From assembly GCF_014645375.1 (NCBI RefSeq), contig NZ_BMLT01000006.1:248001-312000 (forward strand): a stretch of DNA of 64,000 nt, read 5' to 3'. The stretch is from Marinobacterium nitratireducens (GTDB lineage Bacteria > Pseudomonadota > Gammaproteobacteria > Pseudomonadales > Balneatricaceae). Below are positions 9,232 to 20,973 of this stretch, piece by piece. A program made the position numbers and the translations under genes. How positions within the stretch are numbered: the stretch's first letter is position 1; every line of letters begins with the position of its first letter. A model generated the notes under the pieces. The model was given only the letters and a program-made list of their open reading frames with translations, was not told where the DNA came from and ran no database searches.

Positions 9232-10161
9232 CTAGAGCTCCCGACTGACAAGCTGAAGCTCGCGGATAAAGGATTTGACGACGGTGGATGGCTCATTTCC
9301 CTTGGGGACGGAAATGCCGACGGGTCCCAGCCGTTGGTTCAGGTCCACCGGCAAGCGGATCAGGTCGCCACGGGCGATCCGGCTCTCGACGGTATGGGCC
9401 GGTGCGACACCGATCAGCTCGGTATTGCGCCACAAGTAACTGTTGGTCAGCCAGGAAGTCGATTCGATCACGCAGCGCGGGGGTTCGAGCTCCGCGTCAA
9501 AAAACGCTTTTTCCAGCTGCGCTCGCAGTGTCGTTTCAATGGGGGGCAGCACCCAATCACAGCGGCTGAGTTCTTCAAGCGTAACCCGGGCGTGGGCAGT
9601 CAACGGATTACCCGGGGACGCAAAGACAATGATGTCTTCATCATAGAGGTGGAGTTGTTCGGTGCCCTGGCGATACTCGTACTCCGGCAAGCGGCCGATC
9701 ACCAAGTCGATATCTCCCCTTAGAAGCCGCGGCATCAGTATGTCGTTGGTTCCCTCTATCACCTTGATGATGAGGTTGGGACGGACTTCTCGCATTCTTT
9801 CGATGGCCCTGGGCAGGACAATTGCAGCTGCCGCCAGCAGGGTGCCGACAACGATGCGCCCACCGGCACCGGATGCCAGATCAGACAACTCTTCGCCGGC
9901 GTGACGCACCTGGGTCAAAATGGAGCGGGCATGACGGACCAACGACGCACCGTATGTTGTGGGTACCACGCCTCGGTTGGTCCTTTCGAACAATTTGCAG
10001 TCGAGCGCAGCCTCCAGCTCCCGTAACGACTGGGTCGCCGCGGGCTGGCTCATACCAATGCTGTCACTGGCCCCGCGCAGCGTTTTGGTGTCGTCTATGG
10101 CGACGATCAGCTGCAGTTGGCGCAACTTGATGCGGGACATCACCTTCTGTGCGATATCCAT
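9232..10161 (-). CDS. LysR-family regulator (GbpR/PcaQ type) of the 3-hydroxyanthranilate cluster
   Basis: This 309-residue LysR-type regulator has its winged HTH at about residues 10-70 (LRQLQLIVAIDD, GMSQPAATQSLRELE), followed by an effector-binding domain. KLRQLQLI and VVPTTYGASLVRHAR place it with the GbpR/PcaQ branch that often controls aromatic or sugar catabolism. I chose the ATG at 10161 because TGAGG lies six bases before it; two earlier starts are possible. The gene sits between the two divergent arms of the 3-hydroxyanthranilate cluster. Three copies of a GATATAG-type dyad in the flanking intergenic regions are its probable binding sites. The inducer is unknown. Confidence 0.85.
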   Translation of the reverse strand: MDIAQKVMSRIKLRQLQLIVAIDDTKTLRGASDSIGMSQPAATQSLRELEAALDCKLFERTNRGVVPTTYGASLVRHARSILTQVRHAGEELSDLASGAGGRIVVGTLLAAAAIVLPRAIERMREVRPNLIIKVIEGTNDILMPRLLRGDIDLVIGRLPEYEYRQGTEQLHLYDEDIIVFASPGNPLTAHARVTLEELSRCDWVLPPIETTLRAQLEKAFFDAELEPPRCVIESTSWLTNSYLWRNTELIGVAPAHTVESRIARGDLIRLPVDLNQRLGPVGISVPKGNEPSTVVKSFIRELQLVSREL

Positions 10162-10195
10162 CTCTAGCCTCATGATGCATAGCGTGCCTGTTATT

Positions 10196-10244
10196 CTATA
10201 TATCAAAGGGCCAGCTGTCTTTGATATAGACCTGGATTATATCC
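10196..10244. promoter_or_regulatory. Paired dyads in the LysR/TSUP divergent promoter region
   Basis: CTATATATCAAAG at 10196 and CTTTGATATAG at about 10219 form an inverted pair. The right half continues into GATATAGACCTGGATTATAT plus CC (10223-10244), which matches the 9129-9150 site at both ends. This places one more copy of the proposed LysR operator between the LysR gene and the TSUP gene, where it could serve autoregulation and TSUP control. Confidence 0.45.
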
Positions 10245-10320
10245 ATGTCAGGGGAATCGAATCTGATTTCCGCTCCACCGGTGCTACATTGTCCCCGGTT
10301 CAGAAATGGAGGGGGCTGAG

Positions 10321-11058
10321 TTGACGCCATTGGAGCTTATATATAGTGCCACTGCGCTTGGAGTGGCTGGTGGTATCAAGGGGTATGCCGGCATCGGCTT
10401 GCCGATGATCGCTATTCCTGCGCTGGCAATGCTGCTGCCGATGGATCGGGCCATTGCGCTGATGGTGCTGCCAGTGTTGCTGGCAAACCTATGGCAAGCA
10501 CGCAATCTCCCCCGGGAACTGTTAGACAACCACTGGTTTTCGGTTCTCGCCGTATCGCTGTTGCTGGGCATAGCTGGGGGGTATCTGCTGCTGCCGGCGG
10601 ATTCTAGGTTCCTGTCGCTTATGGTTGGTGTGTCAATGACTGCCTTTTCGCTGCTGTGTCTGACCGGGTACAGGCTTTCGATCTCGTCTTCAGTACGCCG
10701 TCCATTGGCGGTGGTCTTTGGTTGTACCGCCGGGCTCATTGGCGGCTCAACATCCCTGTACGGTTGGCCGCTGGTAATTTTCCTGTCCTCTGCCGGCTTG
10801 CCGCCGCGACAGTTCGTGGCAACCATATCCTGCCTCTATTTGGTCGGGCATCTTGGCTTTATGTTGAGCACGGGGCTACAGCTGAATCTGACATTGTCAG
10901 GGGTAGGGCAGTCGATGCTGGCCTGTGGACCTGTGTTTGTCGGTATTGCCGCAGGGCAATGGTTGCGCGCGCGGTCCGGGGAGCAGCAGCTCTTTTACCA
11001 ACTGGTCTACCTGTTGATGCTGATTGGCGGAGCGGGCCTGATCCTGCAGGTTCTTTGA
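10321..11058 (+). CDS. TSUP (TauE/SafE) family membrane exporter
   Basis: This protein of about 245 residues has roughly eight hydrophobic segments and the pattern of the TauE/SafE (TSUP) family, whose characterised members move sulfite, sulfoacetate or other organosulfur anions. I prefer the TTG start at 10321 because GGAGGGGG lies just before it and the protein then begins TPLELIY, typical of the family. The in-frame ATG at 10306 has no such site. It lies downstream of the divergent LysR gene and upstream of the RidA-TRAP-sulfatase operon. Export of sulfate or sulfite freed by the nearby sulfatase is a reasonable inference, but not shown by sequence. Confidence 0.82.
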   Translation: MTPLELIYSATALGVAGGIKGYAGIGLPMIAIPALAMLLPMDRAIALMVLPVLLANLWQARNLPRELLDNHWFSVLAVSLLLGIAGGYLLLPADSRFLSLMVGVSMTAFSLLCLTGYRLSISSSVRRPLAVVFGCTAGLIGGSTSLYGWPLVIFLSSAGLPPRQFVATISCLYLVGHLGFMLSTGLQLNLTLSGVGQSMLACGPVFVGIAAGQWLRARSGEQQLFYQLVYLLMLIGGAGLILQVL

Positions 11059-11120
11059 TCTCGGCGCTGTCCTGGACCGCGGGGGCAGGACAGCGACAAC
11101 CTGAATGCCTCCCGGTTTTT

Positions 11121-11141
11121 GATATAGGCATTGCTAATACC
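11121..11141 (+). promoter_or_regulatory. Putative LysR-type operator upstream of the RidA-TRAP-sulfatase-HAAO operon
   Basis: GATATAGGCATTGCTAATAC repeats the core found at 9129-9150 (minus strand) before the ACMSD gene. It lies about 96 bases before the RidA start codon, a usual LysR-activator distance. The two matching sites would let one regulator control both arms of the pathway. Confidence 0.5.
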
Positions 11142-11236
11142 TGAGCCGCAATATGTGAATATAGGTCTGTTCTGCAAGGCTTTAAGATGGTGGAGAAAGT
11201 TAACATTCTAACAATATCCAATGTATAGGGTCCGCC

Positions 11237-11647
11237 ATGTCTTCCGTCCTTATTAAAGATAAAGCCGTGCCGCGCGGCAGTTTTCCCCATGTGAAGCGAG
11301 CCGGAGACTTCATATTTGTATCGGGTACCAGCTCCCGCCTGCCGAATAACAATTTCGAAGGCGTTGAAGTTGATTCGATGGGCGTTGCCAATCTGGATAT
11401 TCGCGCCCAAACCCGAGCGGTTATCAATAATATACGGGACATTCTCTCTGCGGTTGGCGCGAGTCTTGATGATGTCGTCGACGTAACCAGCTTTCTGGTC
11501 AACATGAACGACTTTGGAGGGTATAACGAGGTGTATTCCGAGTTCTTTGGCTACGATGGGCCGACTCGAACAACTGTGGCCGTTCATCAGTTGCCCCATC
11601 CGCATCTGGTAGTCGAAATAAAAGTGACCGCTTACCTGCCACAATAA
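11237..11647 (+). CDS. nbaF: RidA-family 2-aminomuconate deaminase
   Basis: This 136-residue protein of the YjgF/RidA/UK114 family resembles the 2-aminomuconate deaminases of nitrobenzoate and aminophenol degraders. Visible stretches are [54 protein letters not shown] and [18 protein letters not shown], which is far more specific than a general RidA imine hydrolase. It would release ammonia from 2-aminomuconate to give 4-oxalocrotonate, the substrate of DmpH. It is the first gene of the plus-strand arm, followed by the TRAP transporter, sulfatase and HAAO genes, and preceded by the shared dyad at 11121. Confidence 0.88.
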   Translation: MSSVLIKDKAVPRGSFPHVKRAGDFIFVSGTSSRLPNNNFEGVEVDSMGVANLDIRAQTRAVINNIRDILSAVGASLDDVVDVTSFLVNMNDFGGYNEVYSEFFGYDGPTRTTVAVHQLPHPHLVVEIKVTAYLPQ

Positions 11648-11757
11648 AATAATAGAAAGACATTGAAGTGATAGCTTGGCAGGTGTGTGTAATCGTAATA
11701 CCAGGTATTCATGTCTGTAATGGACAGCGAAATAAAAAAAGAGGGTAGTTACATATT

Positions 11758-12717
11758 ATGAAAAATAAATTATTCGCAGCTTTGCTTTTCGCGGGATTTG
11801 TCGGGCAGGTCAGCAACGTCGTTTCGGCCAAAACCGTCAGTATCGGTACGCCTCCCCAGGGAAGCCTGGCCTACGCCAGCGGTGCAGCCATCGCAAAAGT
11901 CGCGACTGAAGCCACAGGCGACAACTTCAGGGTAGTGCCGCAGGGAGGACCGCCGGTTATTGTGCCATCCGTCAATGTTGGTCGCATGGAATTTGGCCTG
12001 ATAGCAAGTGTAGCGGCCACCTATGGCTATCGTGGAATAGAGATTTTCAAGAAAGCCAATCCGGACATTCGTGTTGTATCAGCGCTGTATCCCATCCGCC
12101 TGGGGATGGCGGTCCGGCGGGATTCCGGTATCGGCTCGCTGCAGGACCTCAAGGGGCATCGACTGGCCAGCGAACTTGTCAAACAGAAAAATACGCTGCG
12201 CTTTACCGAGGCCTATCTGGAGTCTGCCGGCTTGAGCTTTGACGATGTCACAGGAGTGCCGGTTCCAAACTTTGCACGCGGGGTCGAAGCATTGCAGGCG
12301 GACAAAGTTGACTCGAGTATCGCCTCTATAGGCTCAGGCATTATTGCGCAAGCCAACGCGTCGATCAACGGCGGGGTGAAATTCCTCGAACTGGAAAACG
12401 GCAGTGACATTCAGAAGATAATTGACCGACTGGTGCCCAGTGCCTACGTCGACACCATCGAACCCAACCCCTCGCGTGTTGGTATAGATGGGGCAAGCAG
12501 GGTACTTGCGCAGGATCTGCTGCTTATCACCGGCGTCGAGACGCCCGACGAGCTCGTCTATCAGGTCGCCAAGGCCCTGGCGAGTAACAAACCGGCGCTG
12601 GTCTCGGCGGTCGGAGCCTTCGAGGGCTACAACCCCGGTGCTGTTGCAAGGGAACTGCCGGTGCCTTATCACCCGGGGGCGATTCGCTATCTGAAGGAGC
12701 AGGGATCCTGGCAATAA
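11758..12717 (+). CDS. TAXI-family TRAP transporter solute-binding protein (cassette A)
   Basis: This 319-residue periplasmic protein starts with a signal peptide ending near VVSAKT. It has the TAXI-family layout: TVSIGTPPQGSLAYASGAAIAK, then a glycine-rich ligand loop (PQGGPPVIVPSVNVGRMEFGL). It ends with PYHPGAIRYLKEQGSW, the HPGA-RYY-type tail common to TRAP TAXI receptors. It delivers its ligand to the fused permease encoded 30 bases downstream. Its sequence is clearly different from the two other TAXI groups in this window, so its ligand should differ. Context suggests an aminohydroxybenzoate or its sulfate ester. Confidence 0.9.
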   Translation: MKNKLFAALLFAGFVGQVSNVVSAKTVSIGTPPQGSLAYASGAAIAKVATEATGDNFRVVPQGGPPVIVPSVNVGRMEFGLIASVAATYGYRGIEIFKKANPDIRVVSALYPIRLGMAVRRDSGIGSLQDLKGHRLASELVKQKNTLRFTEAYLESAGLSFDDVTGVPVPNFARGVEALQADKVDSSIASIGSGIIAQANASINGGVKFLELENGSDIQKIIDRLVPSAYVDTIEPNPSRVGIDGASRVLAQDLLLITGVETPDELVYQVAKALASNKPALVSAVGAFEGYNPGAVARELPVPYHPGAIRYLKEQGSWQ

Positions 12718-12747
12718 CTGTGCAATCCATTCCTTTGGAGTAGCCAT

Positions 12748-14679
12748 ATGTCCACTAGTAAGATGACCCTGCGGCCCCGAGCGTTGCAGCCGTTGGCAAG
12801 GACCCTGATTGCCGTGCTGAGTATGGCTCTGGTATTCGGTTCCGCGGCCTGGGCGCTCGATCTGCTGCAACTGCTCGGCATCGCTATCTATCAGGAGCAA
12901 TTTCTGGCGACGATGCTGGGCTGTGCGCTGGGGTTAGTGTTTTTGCTGTATACCGGGAATCGAACCGAGAACCGTTCGGTCTCCATCATTGACCTGGCTC
13001 TGTCGTTACTGGGTTTTGGGTGTGGTCTTTATGTAGCGGCCGAGTATCCCCGGCTGCTAGATGAGATCTACGAGGCAAACCTCGATGCGCTGATTCTGGG
13101 TGGGATTATCGTGGTGCTGGTACTGGAAGGCTTGCGTCGTACCACCGGCTGGATACTGCCCGCCATCACCGCCGGCTTCGCCCTGTTCGGTTTGCTTGGT
13201 CACCTGGTACCGGGCCAGCTGCAGGGGCGCGAGGTCGCTTTCGATCAACTCACAGTGTATCTCGGGCTGGATTCCAACTCCGTTCTGGGTATGCCGCTAA
13301 CCATTGCCACGGCGGTCGTCATTCCGTTTATCGTGATGGGTATGATGTTGCAGAGCGCCGGCGGATCGGATTTCTTCACCGAGATATCAACCGCATTGAT
13401 GGGTAAGTATCGCGGTGGCTCCGCCAAGATTGCGGTCACGGCGTCGGGGCTGTTCGGCTCGATATCGGGCAGCGCGGTGTCCAACGTTACGTCTACCGGC
13501 ATGCTGACCATACCCCTGATGAAGAAAGGTGGTTATCCGGGCGGTACGGCCGCAGCGATCGAGGCGGTCGCCTCGACCGGCGGGCAGTTGGTGCCGCCGG
13601 TGATGGGCGCGGCAGCGTTCCTGATGGCGGAATTTCTGCAAGTGCCATATTCGGAGGTGGTCATGGCGGCTCTGATTCCCTCCTTGCTTTATTATCTGGC
13701 GCTATTCCTGCAGGTCGACATGCTCGCCGCCAAGAACAATATCGCTCCCGTACCGGAGGAAGACAGGGCCCCAGCAGCACCGACTTTCAAAGCTGGCTGG
13801 CAGTTCCTGATACCGTTCGTATTGCTGATTCTGGCACTGTTTGGGCTCAACTGGGACGCAGGTCTGGCGGCACTTCTGGCCACCGGGTCCCTGATCCTGA
13901 TAGGCCTGAGCTGGGGCTACAAGGGACGCCGGATGAGTCTGCAGGGAACGCTGGACGCGCTGCTCAAGTCCGGTTGTGCAGTGCTTGACATTATCATGAT
14001 CGGTGCTGCAGCGGGCATCATTATCGGAGTAATGAATATATCGGGCCTCGGCTTCGGGATCACCATGGCCCTTGTGCATTTTGCCCAAGGCAACCTCGTA
14101 TTACTGCTTCTTTTGTCAGCCATCGTCTGCATCATTCTTGGGATGGGTATGCCCACGGTTGGTGTCTATATACTCTTGGCGACGCTGGTCGCGCCGGCGT
14201 TGGTGGAGGTTGGTGTCAGCCCTGTCGCCGCTCATCTGTTCGTGCTCTATTTCGGTATGATGTCGATGCTGACGCCGCCTGTGGCCATTGCGGCTTTTGC
14301 CGCGGCGACCATCGCAGGCGAGCCGCCGATGAAAACCGGGTGGAAATCGGTTTGTTTGGGTTGGACAGCTTATGTGATCCCATTCATTTTCGTCGCGGCG
14401 CCGGCGCTACTGTTCGAAGGCAGCTGGTCGGAGATCCTGCTAAGTACTCTTCTCAGTGTTGTTGCCGTCTGGTTCTGTTCAGCAGCGATTATCGGCTACA
14501 GCCGCACTAAGATATCCGGCTTTACCAGGGGCCTGTTTGGAATGGTCGGCTGTATTTTGCTTTTCCTTCTGGCGAGCCCTGCCGATTTTTATTGGCAGTT
14601 ATCAGCATTAGCGATTTCATCTCCACTTATCCTGAATGGATTTATCGCTTTTCGTCCATCTCGTCTGAGGAGTTGTTAA
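12748..14679 (+). CDS. TRAP transporter fused permease, 4TM/12TM (cassette A)
   Basis: This 643-residue inner-membrane protein joins the small (DctQ-like) and large (DctM-like) TRAP subunits, as is usual in TAXI systems. The large-subunit hallmarks are visible: the block with KIAVTASGLFGSISGSAVSN followed by VTSTGMLTIPLMKK, then GGQLVPPVMGAAAFLMAE and CIILGMGMPTVGVYILLA. Transport is driven by an ion gradient, normally sodium. The start at 12748 has a TTTGGAG site. It lies between its binding protein and a sulfatase gene that begins 4 bases after its stop, indicating one transcript and a common purpose. Confidence 0.92.
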   Translation: MSTSKMTLRPRALQPLARTLIAVLSMALVFGSAAWALDLLQLLGIAIYQEQFLATMLGCALGLVFLLYTGNRTENRSVSIIDLALSLLGFGCGLYVAAEYPRLLDEIYEANLDALILGGIIVVLVLEGLRRTTGWILPAITAGFALFGLLGHLVPGQLQGREVAFDQLTVYLGLDSNSVLGMPLTIATAVVIPFIVMGMMLQSAGGSDFFTEISTALMGKYRGGSAKIAVTASGLFGSISGSAVSNVTSTGMLTIPLMKKGGYPGGTAAAIEAVASTGGQLVPPVMGAAAFLMAEFLQVPYSEVVMAALIPSLLYYLALFLQVDMLAAKNNIAPVPEEDRAPAAPTFKAGWQFLIPFVLLILALFGLNWDAGLAALLATGSLILIGLSWGYKGRRMSLQGTLDALLKSGCAVLDIIMIGAAAGIIIGVMNISGLGFGITMALVHFAQGNLVLLLLLSAIVCIILGMGMPTVGVYILLATLVAPALVEVGVSPVAAHLFVLYFGMMSMLTPPVAIAAFAAATIAGEPPMKTGWKSVCLGWTAYVIPFIFVAAPALLFEGSWSEILLSTLLSVVAVWFCSAAIIGYSRTKISGFTRGLFGMVGCILLFLLASPADFYWQLSALAISSPLILNGFIAFRPSRLRSC

Positions 14680-14683
14680 CCCG

Positions 14684-16955
<2,272 letters not shown>

Positions 16956-17035
16956 CGCGGGGCAGCTGCAATACACAAGTGTCGAAAAACTCAGTTGCCG
17001 ATCAGAATAGTGCGGCATTGAAAGGGTGAGCGAAG

Positions 17036-17082
17036 CGAGTCAAATAGCCAATGCGTCTTTTGGTGTCGTTGACTCGTTTTTT
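17036..17082 (+). terminator. Intrinsic terminator after the HAAO gene
   Basis: CGAGTCAA and TTGACTCG form the stem, with a weaker inner pairing CCAA/TTGG, followed directly by six T. It lies about 80 bases after the HAAO stop codon and ends the plus-strand operon before the convergent Crp-like gene. Confidence 0.75.
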
Positions 17083-17113
17083 CCCCGGCTGATTAGAGTC
17101 CAAGGGCTACGGC

Positions 17114-17875
17114 TCACTCACAACTGCCCCTGTCCGGCTTGCCCGAGACCAGCAGCTCGCTGCCGAGCAGCGTATCGCAGCGGCTGGAGAGGGCGGCGAT
17201 ATCGGTGATCAGAATCTTGCCGTAGCGGATCTGGATCTGTCCTTCCTTTTCCAGTGCCTTGAGTTCGCGGCTCACGCCCTGGCGCGTGGCGCCGAGCATG
17301 TGGGACAGGGTTTCGTGGGAGACTTCTTCGATAACGCGCATGCCGTCGGTCTCGACGCCCCGGCTGTGGGCCATGCGCACCAGCAGCCGGACAAGGCGCT
17401 CTTTCAGCGGCAGCGCAGTGGCGTCTTCGGCGCTGGCGTAGAGGGCGCGCAGGCGCAGGCTGAAATAGAGATTGAACTCGCGGGCAATCTCGGCGTATTC
17501 GTCGTAAAGCGCGTCGAAGGCCTGCCGGTTCAGCGTCATCAGCAGGGTTTCGGTCGAGGCGTAGGCATTGTTGAGGCGCGGCAGGCCGTCGATCAGGCTC
17601 ATTTCGCCGAAGCACTCGCCGTCGTGAAACTCGGCCATGCGGATTTCCTTGCCCGACTGGGTGTAGTTGCTGATACGCACTCGGCCGGAGTCGATCAGGT
17701 ACAGCCCTTCGGCGGCCTCGCCGACCGAGTAGATGGTTTCGCCCTCGGCGTAACGCCGCGGCTTCATCTGACGCAGCACGGCGTCCCGGCATGCCTGGGG
17801 TAGGCGATCGATCCAGTTGTGCATGTAGGGGATCTTGTGCATTGCGGTGCGGCTCTCCGGCGGGATCTTTGCCAT
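17114..17875 (-). CDS. Crp/Fnr-family transcriptional regulator
   Basis: This 253-residue regulator has an N-terminal cyclic-nucleotide-binding-type beta barrel (GETIYSVGEAAEGLYLIDSGRV, FGEMSLIDGLPR) and a C-terminal Crp-type HTH (VSHETLSHMLGATRQGVSRELKALEKEG). The N-terminal cysteine cluster of Fnr is missing, so it is not an oxygen sensor of that kind. The cAMP-contacting residues are only partly kept, so its ligand is uncertain. It stands between the 3-hydroxyanthranilate operon and ilvD, transcribed away from ilvD. A second in-frame Met at residue 12 is a possible start. Confidence 0.85.
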   Translation of the reverse strand: MAKIPPESRTAMHKIPYMHNWIDRLPQACRDAVLRQMKPRRYAEGETIYSVGEAAEGLYLIDSGRVRISNYTQSGKEIRMAEFHDGECFGEMSLIDGLPRLNNAYASTETLLMTLNRQAFDALYDEYAEIAREFNLYFSLRLRALYASAEDATALPLKERLVRLLVRMAHSRGVETDGMRVIEEVSHETLSHMLGATRQGVSRELKALEKEGQIQIRYGKILITDIAALSSRCDTLLGSELLVSGKPDRGSCE

Positions 17876-18060
17876 TAACTGACATTACTTCCTGAAACGT
17901 TAGCATCCTATACCGCCGGGCCCATCCAGGCCACGGCCGCGGTCTGCGCCGGGGCGGACATCTTTTTTCGCTTTGTCACCTAGGTTGCAGACCGACAGTT
18001 CGCCGCCGTGGATACTGTCGTCAGTTGATAAGCACTACAGCGTCGAGAGGACAGAATAAC

Positions 18061-19902
18061 ATGCGACCGTTTCGTTCCGACCAGGTTACCAAAGGCAAGA
18101 CCGCTTCCGCCGCCCGCTCCCTGTGGCAGGCCGCCGGTGTGAAGAAAGAGGATTTCGGCAAGCCGATCATCGCCATCGCCAACTCCTTTACCGAGTTCGT
18201 GCCGGGCCACGTGCATCTGCAGGACGTGGGCCGCCTGGTCAGCGACGCGATCTGGGAAGCCGGCGGCATCCCCCGCGAGTTCAATACCATCGCCATCGAC
18301 GACGGTATCGCCATGGGTCATGACGGCATGCTCTACAGCCTGCCAAGCCGCGAAATCATCGCCGACAGCATCGAGTACATGGCCAACGCCCACTGCGTCG
18401 ACGCCATTATCTGCCTGTCCAACTGCGACAAGATCACCCCGGGGATGCTGATGGCCGGTCTGCGCCTCAATATCCCTGTGATCTACGTGTCCGGTGGTCC
18501 GATGGAGGCCGGTCGTCTGGAGAAACAGAACCAGATTCAGCGCGTCGACCCGATCGACACCTACATCGCCGCCTTCAACGAGAACTACATGGCCGGCCAG
18601 GCCGAGGAGATCGAGAACCACGCCTGCCCGACCTGCGGTTCCTGTTCCGGCATGTTTACCGCCAACTCCATGAACTGCCTGGCCGAGGCGCTGGGTCTGG
18701 CGCTGCCGGGCAACGGCTCCATGCTGGCCACCCACGCCGACCGCAAGCTGCTGTTCCGGGACGCCGCGCAGCGCATCGTCGATATGGCCAAGCGCTACTA
18801 CCTGGAAGAGGACGACTCGGTGTTGCCGCGCAACATCGCCACCCGCACGGCGTTCGAGAACGCCATGAAGGTGGATATCGCCATGGGCGGCTCGACCAAC
18901 ACCATCCTGCACCTGCTGGCCATGGCCCAGGAAGGTGAGGTCGACTTCACCATGGCCGACATCGATCGTCTGTCGCGCCAGGTTCCGCATCTGTGCAAGG
19001 TGTCGCCGGCAACCAAGAACTACTACATGGAAGACGTGCACCGCGCCGGTGGCATCATGGGTATCGTCGGCGAGCTGGAGCGTGCCGGCCTGATCGACAC
19101 CAGTGTCAGCAGCGTCGCCGGCAAGAATCTCGGCGAAGTGCTGGAAAAATGGGACTACCTGCGCAGCCGCGACCCCGAAGTACTGGAGTTTTTCCGCGCA
19201 GCACCCGGCGGCAAGCGCACCATCAAGCCGTATAGCCAGGAGGCACGCTGGAACTCGCTGGACATGGACCGCGAGAACGGCTGCATCCGCAGCATCGATC
19301 ATCCCTACAGCAAGGAGGGCGGTCTGGCGGTGCTGTTCGGCAACCTGGCCGAGAACGGCTGCATCGTCAAAACCGGCGCCGTTTACGAACACATGTACAG
19401 GTTCAACGGCAAGGCCCGGGTGTTCGATCAGCAGGAGACGGCACTCAAGGCCATCGACAACGGCGAGATCGAGCCCGGTACCGCTTTGATCATTCGCTAC
19501 GAAGGACCCAAGGGCGGCCCGGGCATGCAGGAAATGCTCAAGCCCACCATGTCCCTCAAGGCTCAGGAGCTGGACGACAGCTGCGCGCTGATCACCGACG
19601 GCCGTTATTCCGGTGCCTCCGCCGGTCTTTCGATCGGTCACGTGTCGCCGGAAGCCGCCAACCAGGGCAACCTGGCGCTGGTGCAGGACGGCGACCTGAT
19701 CGAAATCGATATTCCGGAGCGCCGCATCAATGTGCTGCTGAGCGATGAAGAGCTGGCCGAGCGTCGCGCGGCGATGAATGACCAGCCGGCAGAGCTGGCC
19801 TGGCAGCCCAAGGGCGAGCGTACCCGTGTGGTCACCAAGGCGCTGAAAGCCTACGCGGCCTTCGCCACCAGTGCCGACCGCGGCGGCTACCGCGATCTCT
19901 GA
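18061..19902 (+). CDS. ilvD: Dihydroxy-acid dehydratase
   Basis: This 613-residue enzyme dehydrates 2,3-dihydroxy-isovalerate and -methylvalerate in valine and isoleucine synthesis. Cysteines of the iron-sulfur cluster are visible in [10 protein letters not shown] and [16 protein letters not shown], and the C-terminal [23 protein letters not shown] segment with its metal-binding serine is intact. The length equals the usual 610-620 residues. The start at 18061 follows GAGAGGACAG, and 12 upstream codons in frame are not family-like. It is a housekeeping gene that separates two catabolic blocks and is followed by two hairpins. Confidence 0.97.
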   Translation: MRPFRSDQVTKGKTASAARSLWQAAGVKKEDFGKPIIAIANSFTEFVPGHVHLQDVGRLVSDAIWEAGGIPREFNTIAIDDGIAMGHDGMLYSLPSREIIADSIEYMANAHCVDAIICLSNCDKITPGMLMAGLRLNIPVIYVSGGPMEAGRLEKQNQIQRVDPIDTYIAAFNENYMAGQAEEIENHACPTCGSCSGMFTANSMNCLAEALGLALPGNGSMLATHADRKLLFRDAAQRIVDMAKRYYLEEDDSVLPRNIATRTAFENAMKVDIAMGGSTNTILHLLAMAQEGEVDFTMADIDRLSRQVPHLCKVSPATKNYYMEDVHRAGGIMGIVGELERAGLIDTSVSSVAGKNLGEVLEKWDYLRSRDPEVLEFFRAAPGGKRTIKPYSQEARWNSLDMDRENGCIRSIDHPYSKEGGLAVLFGNLAENGCIVKTGAVYEHMYRFNGKARVFDQQETALKAIDNGEIEPGTALIIRYEGPKGGPGMQEMLKPTMSLKAQELDDSCALITDGRYSGASAGLSIGHVSPEAANQGNLALVQDGDLIEIDIPERRINVLLSDEELAERRAAMNDQPAELAWQPKGERTRVVTKALKAYAAFATSADRGGYRDL

Positions 19903-19913
19903 TTGCGATGAAC

Positions 19914-19943
19914 GGGGCGCCTTGGCTTGAGCCAAGGCGCCCC
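19914..19943. terminator. Perfect 14-bp stem after ilvD
   Basis: GGGGCGCCTTGGCT and AGCCAAGGCGCCCC form a perfect stem with a two-base loop just after the ilvD stop codon. There is no T-run directly behind it, so it may protect the mRNA end or act together with the next hairpin. Confidence 0.6.
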
Positions 19944-19960
19944 GAATTCTCTGAAAAACA

Positions 19961-19984
19961 AAAACCGGCCCTGACCGGTTTTTT
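19961..19984 (+). terminator. Intrinsic terminator, bidirectional form
   Basis: AAAACCGG and CCGGTTTT flank a short loop, followed by further T residues. The A-run before and T-run after the stem suit termination from both sides. It lies between ilvD and the convergent LysR gene. Confidence 0.8.
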
Positions 19985-20007
19985 CGTTCTCCGCCGTTCC
20001 CTGGAGC

Positions 20008-20949
20008 CTATTCCGGCAGCATGGGCGGCTTCAGCTGCTGCCCAAGCAGTTGTCCGAAGACCGTATTCAGCTCTTGCTTGAAGTGACCGTAGGCTTCGCT
20101 GTCGATCACTTTCTCGCTCGTCCACAGATAGATATTGCGCTCGGTGGGCCGGGCGGATCCCAGATCCAGTTCTGTGATGGTGTCGGGACGGGTGATGGCT
20201 CTTGTCGGGAAGCGGGGCAATACCGCCAGGTGATGCCCCCGGGCCAGCAGGTTGATCATCATGACCGCATCGTTCTTGAACACCGTCTGAGTCTTGATCT
20301 TCTTTATCCCCTCGGATGTCAGCATCTTGATGAACTGCTCTTCGAACGGGCCGGCAAGTCCCACGCTCAGCCACTTGGCCGATTCGAAGTCGTCGATGGC
20401 GAGGCTTTCCTTCTTCGCCAGAGGGTGATTGGCGCTGCAGAAGATCCCCAGTTCGTCCTCCACCAGCAGTTCACGATGTATCCCGGCCAGCATCCGTTCA
20501 TGCGGAGCCGGTGCGATGACAACATCGTTGAGATCGTCCAGCAGCGCGTCCAGTGCGGTAGTCGGGGAGGACGAAGTGACGGTGATGGCCATCCTGGGGT
20601 GCTCCAGGGTCAGTCGATCGACCAGTTCGGGGATGATCGCCATGCCGATCATGGGGCCGATGGCCACTCGCAGTTCCTGGTTCATGCCGGTGCGGTAGCG
20701 GGAAACCTGCTCTTGCGCCAGATCCATATTGCGCATGATGGCGCGCCCCTCGCGCGCCAGCGCTTCGCCCATCGGCGTACTCCTGACCCCGAAGCGGCTG
20801 CGCGAGAAGAGCTGGGTGCCGGCCTGCATCTCGAGCGTAGCCATGATGCGCGTGAGCGTCGGCTGGGCAACCAGCAGATGTTTGGCGGCCGAGGTGATCG
20901 ATCCCTTGTCCAGGATGACCGCGAGATAAACGAGATGTCGGGGATCCAT
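20008..20949 (-). CDS. LysR-family regulator next to cassette B
   Basis: This 313-residue LysR-type regulator has its HTH at residues 1-65 (MDPRHLVYLAVILDKGSITSAAKHL, AQPTLTRIMATLEMQAG), followed by the effector domain. It is strongly similar to the LysR protein at 54131, sharing the HLV-LA-ILD-GSI and LEMQAG-LF-RSR-GVR-TP-GEALAREGR pattern. Both lie beside TAXI-TRAP-sulfatase cassettes. The gene faces away from the porin and cassette B. The upstream region has an element at 20974 that resembles the promoters of both group-B TAXI genes, which suggests that it regulates those genes. The effector is unknown. Confidence 0.87.
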   Translation of the reverse strand: MDPRHLVYLAVILDKGSITSAAKHLLVAQPTLTRIMATLEMQAGTQLFSRSRFGVRSTPMGEALAREGRAIMRNMDLAQEQVSRYRTGMNQELRVAIGPMIGMAIIPELVDRLTLEHPRMAITVTSSSPTTALDALLDDLNDVVIAPAPHERMLAGIHRELLVEDELGIFCSANHPLAKKESLAIDDFESAKWLSVGLAGPFEEQFIKMLTSEGIKKIKTQTVFKNDAVMMINLLARGHHLAVLPRFPTRAITRPDTITELDLGSARPTERNIYLWTSEKVIDSEAYGHFKQELNTVFGQLLGQQLKPPMLPE

Positions 20950-20973
20950 ACATTTTTGTAATATTGGGAAGCT

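Noticed and set aside
11237-11647. General housekeeping RidA imine deaminase
   Set aside because: The [15 protein letters not shown] and [13 protein letters not shown] stretches and the gene context fit the 2-aminomuconate deaminase branch better.
17980-19935. A 651-codon open frame on the minus strand opposite ilvD
   Set aside because: It mirrors the strongly conserved ilvD gene. Its translation is rich in His, Gly, Ala and Val without family resemblance, a usual antisense shadow in high-GC DNA.
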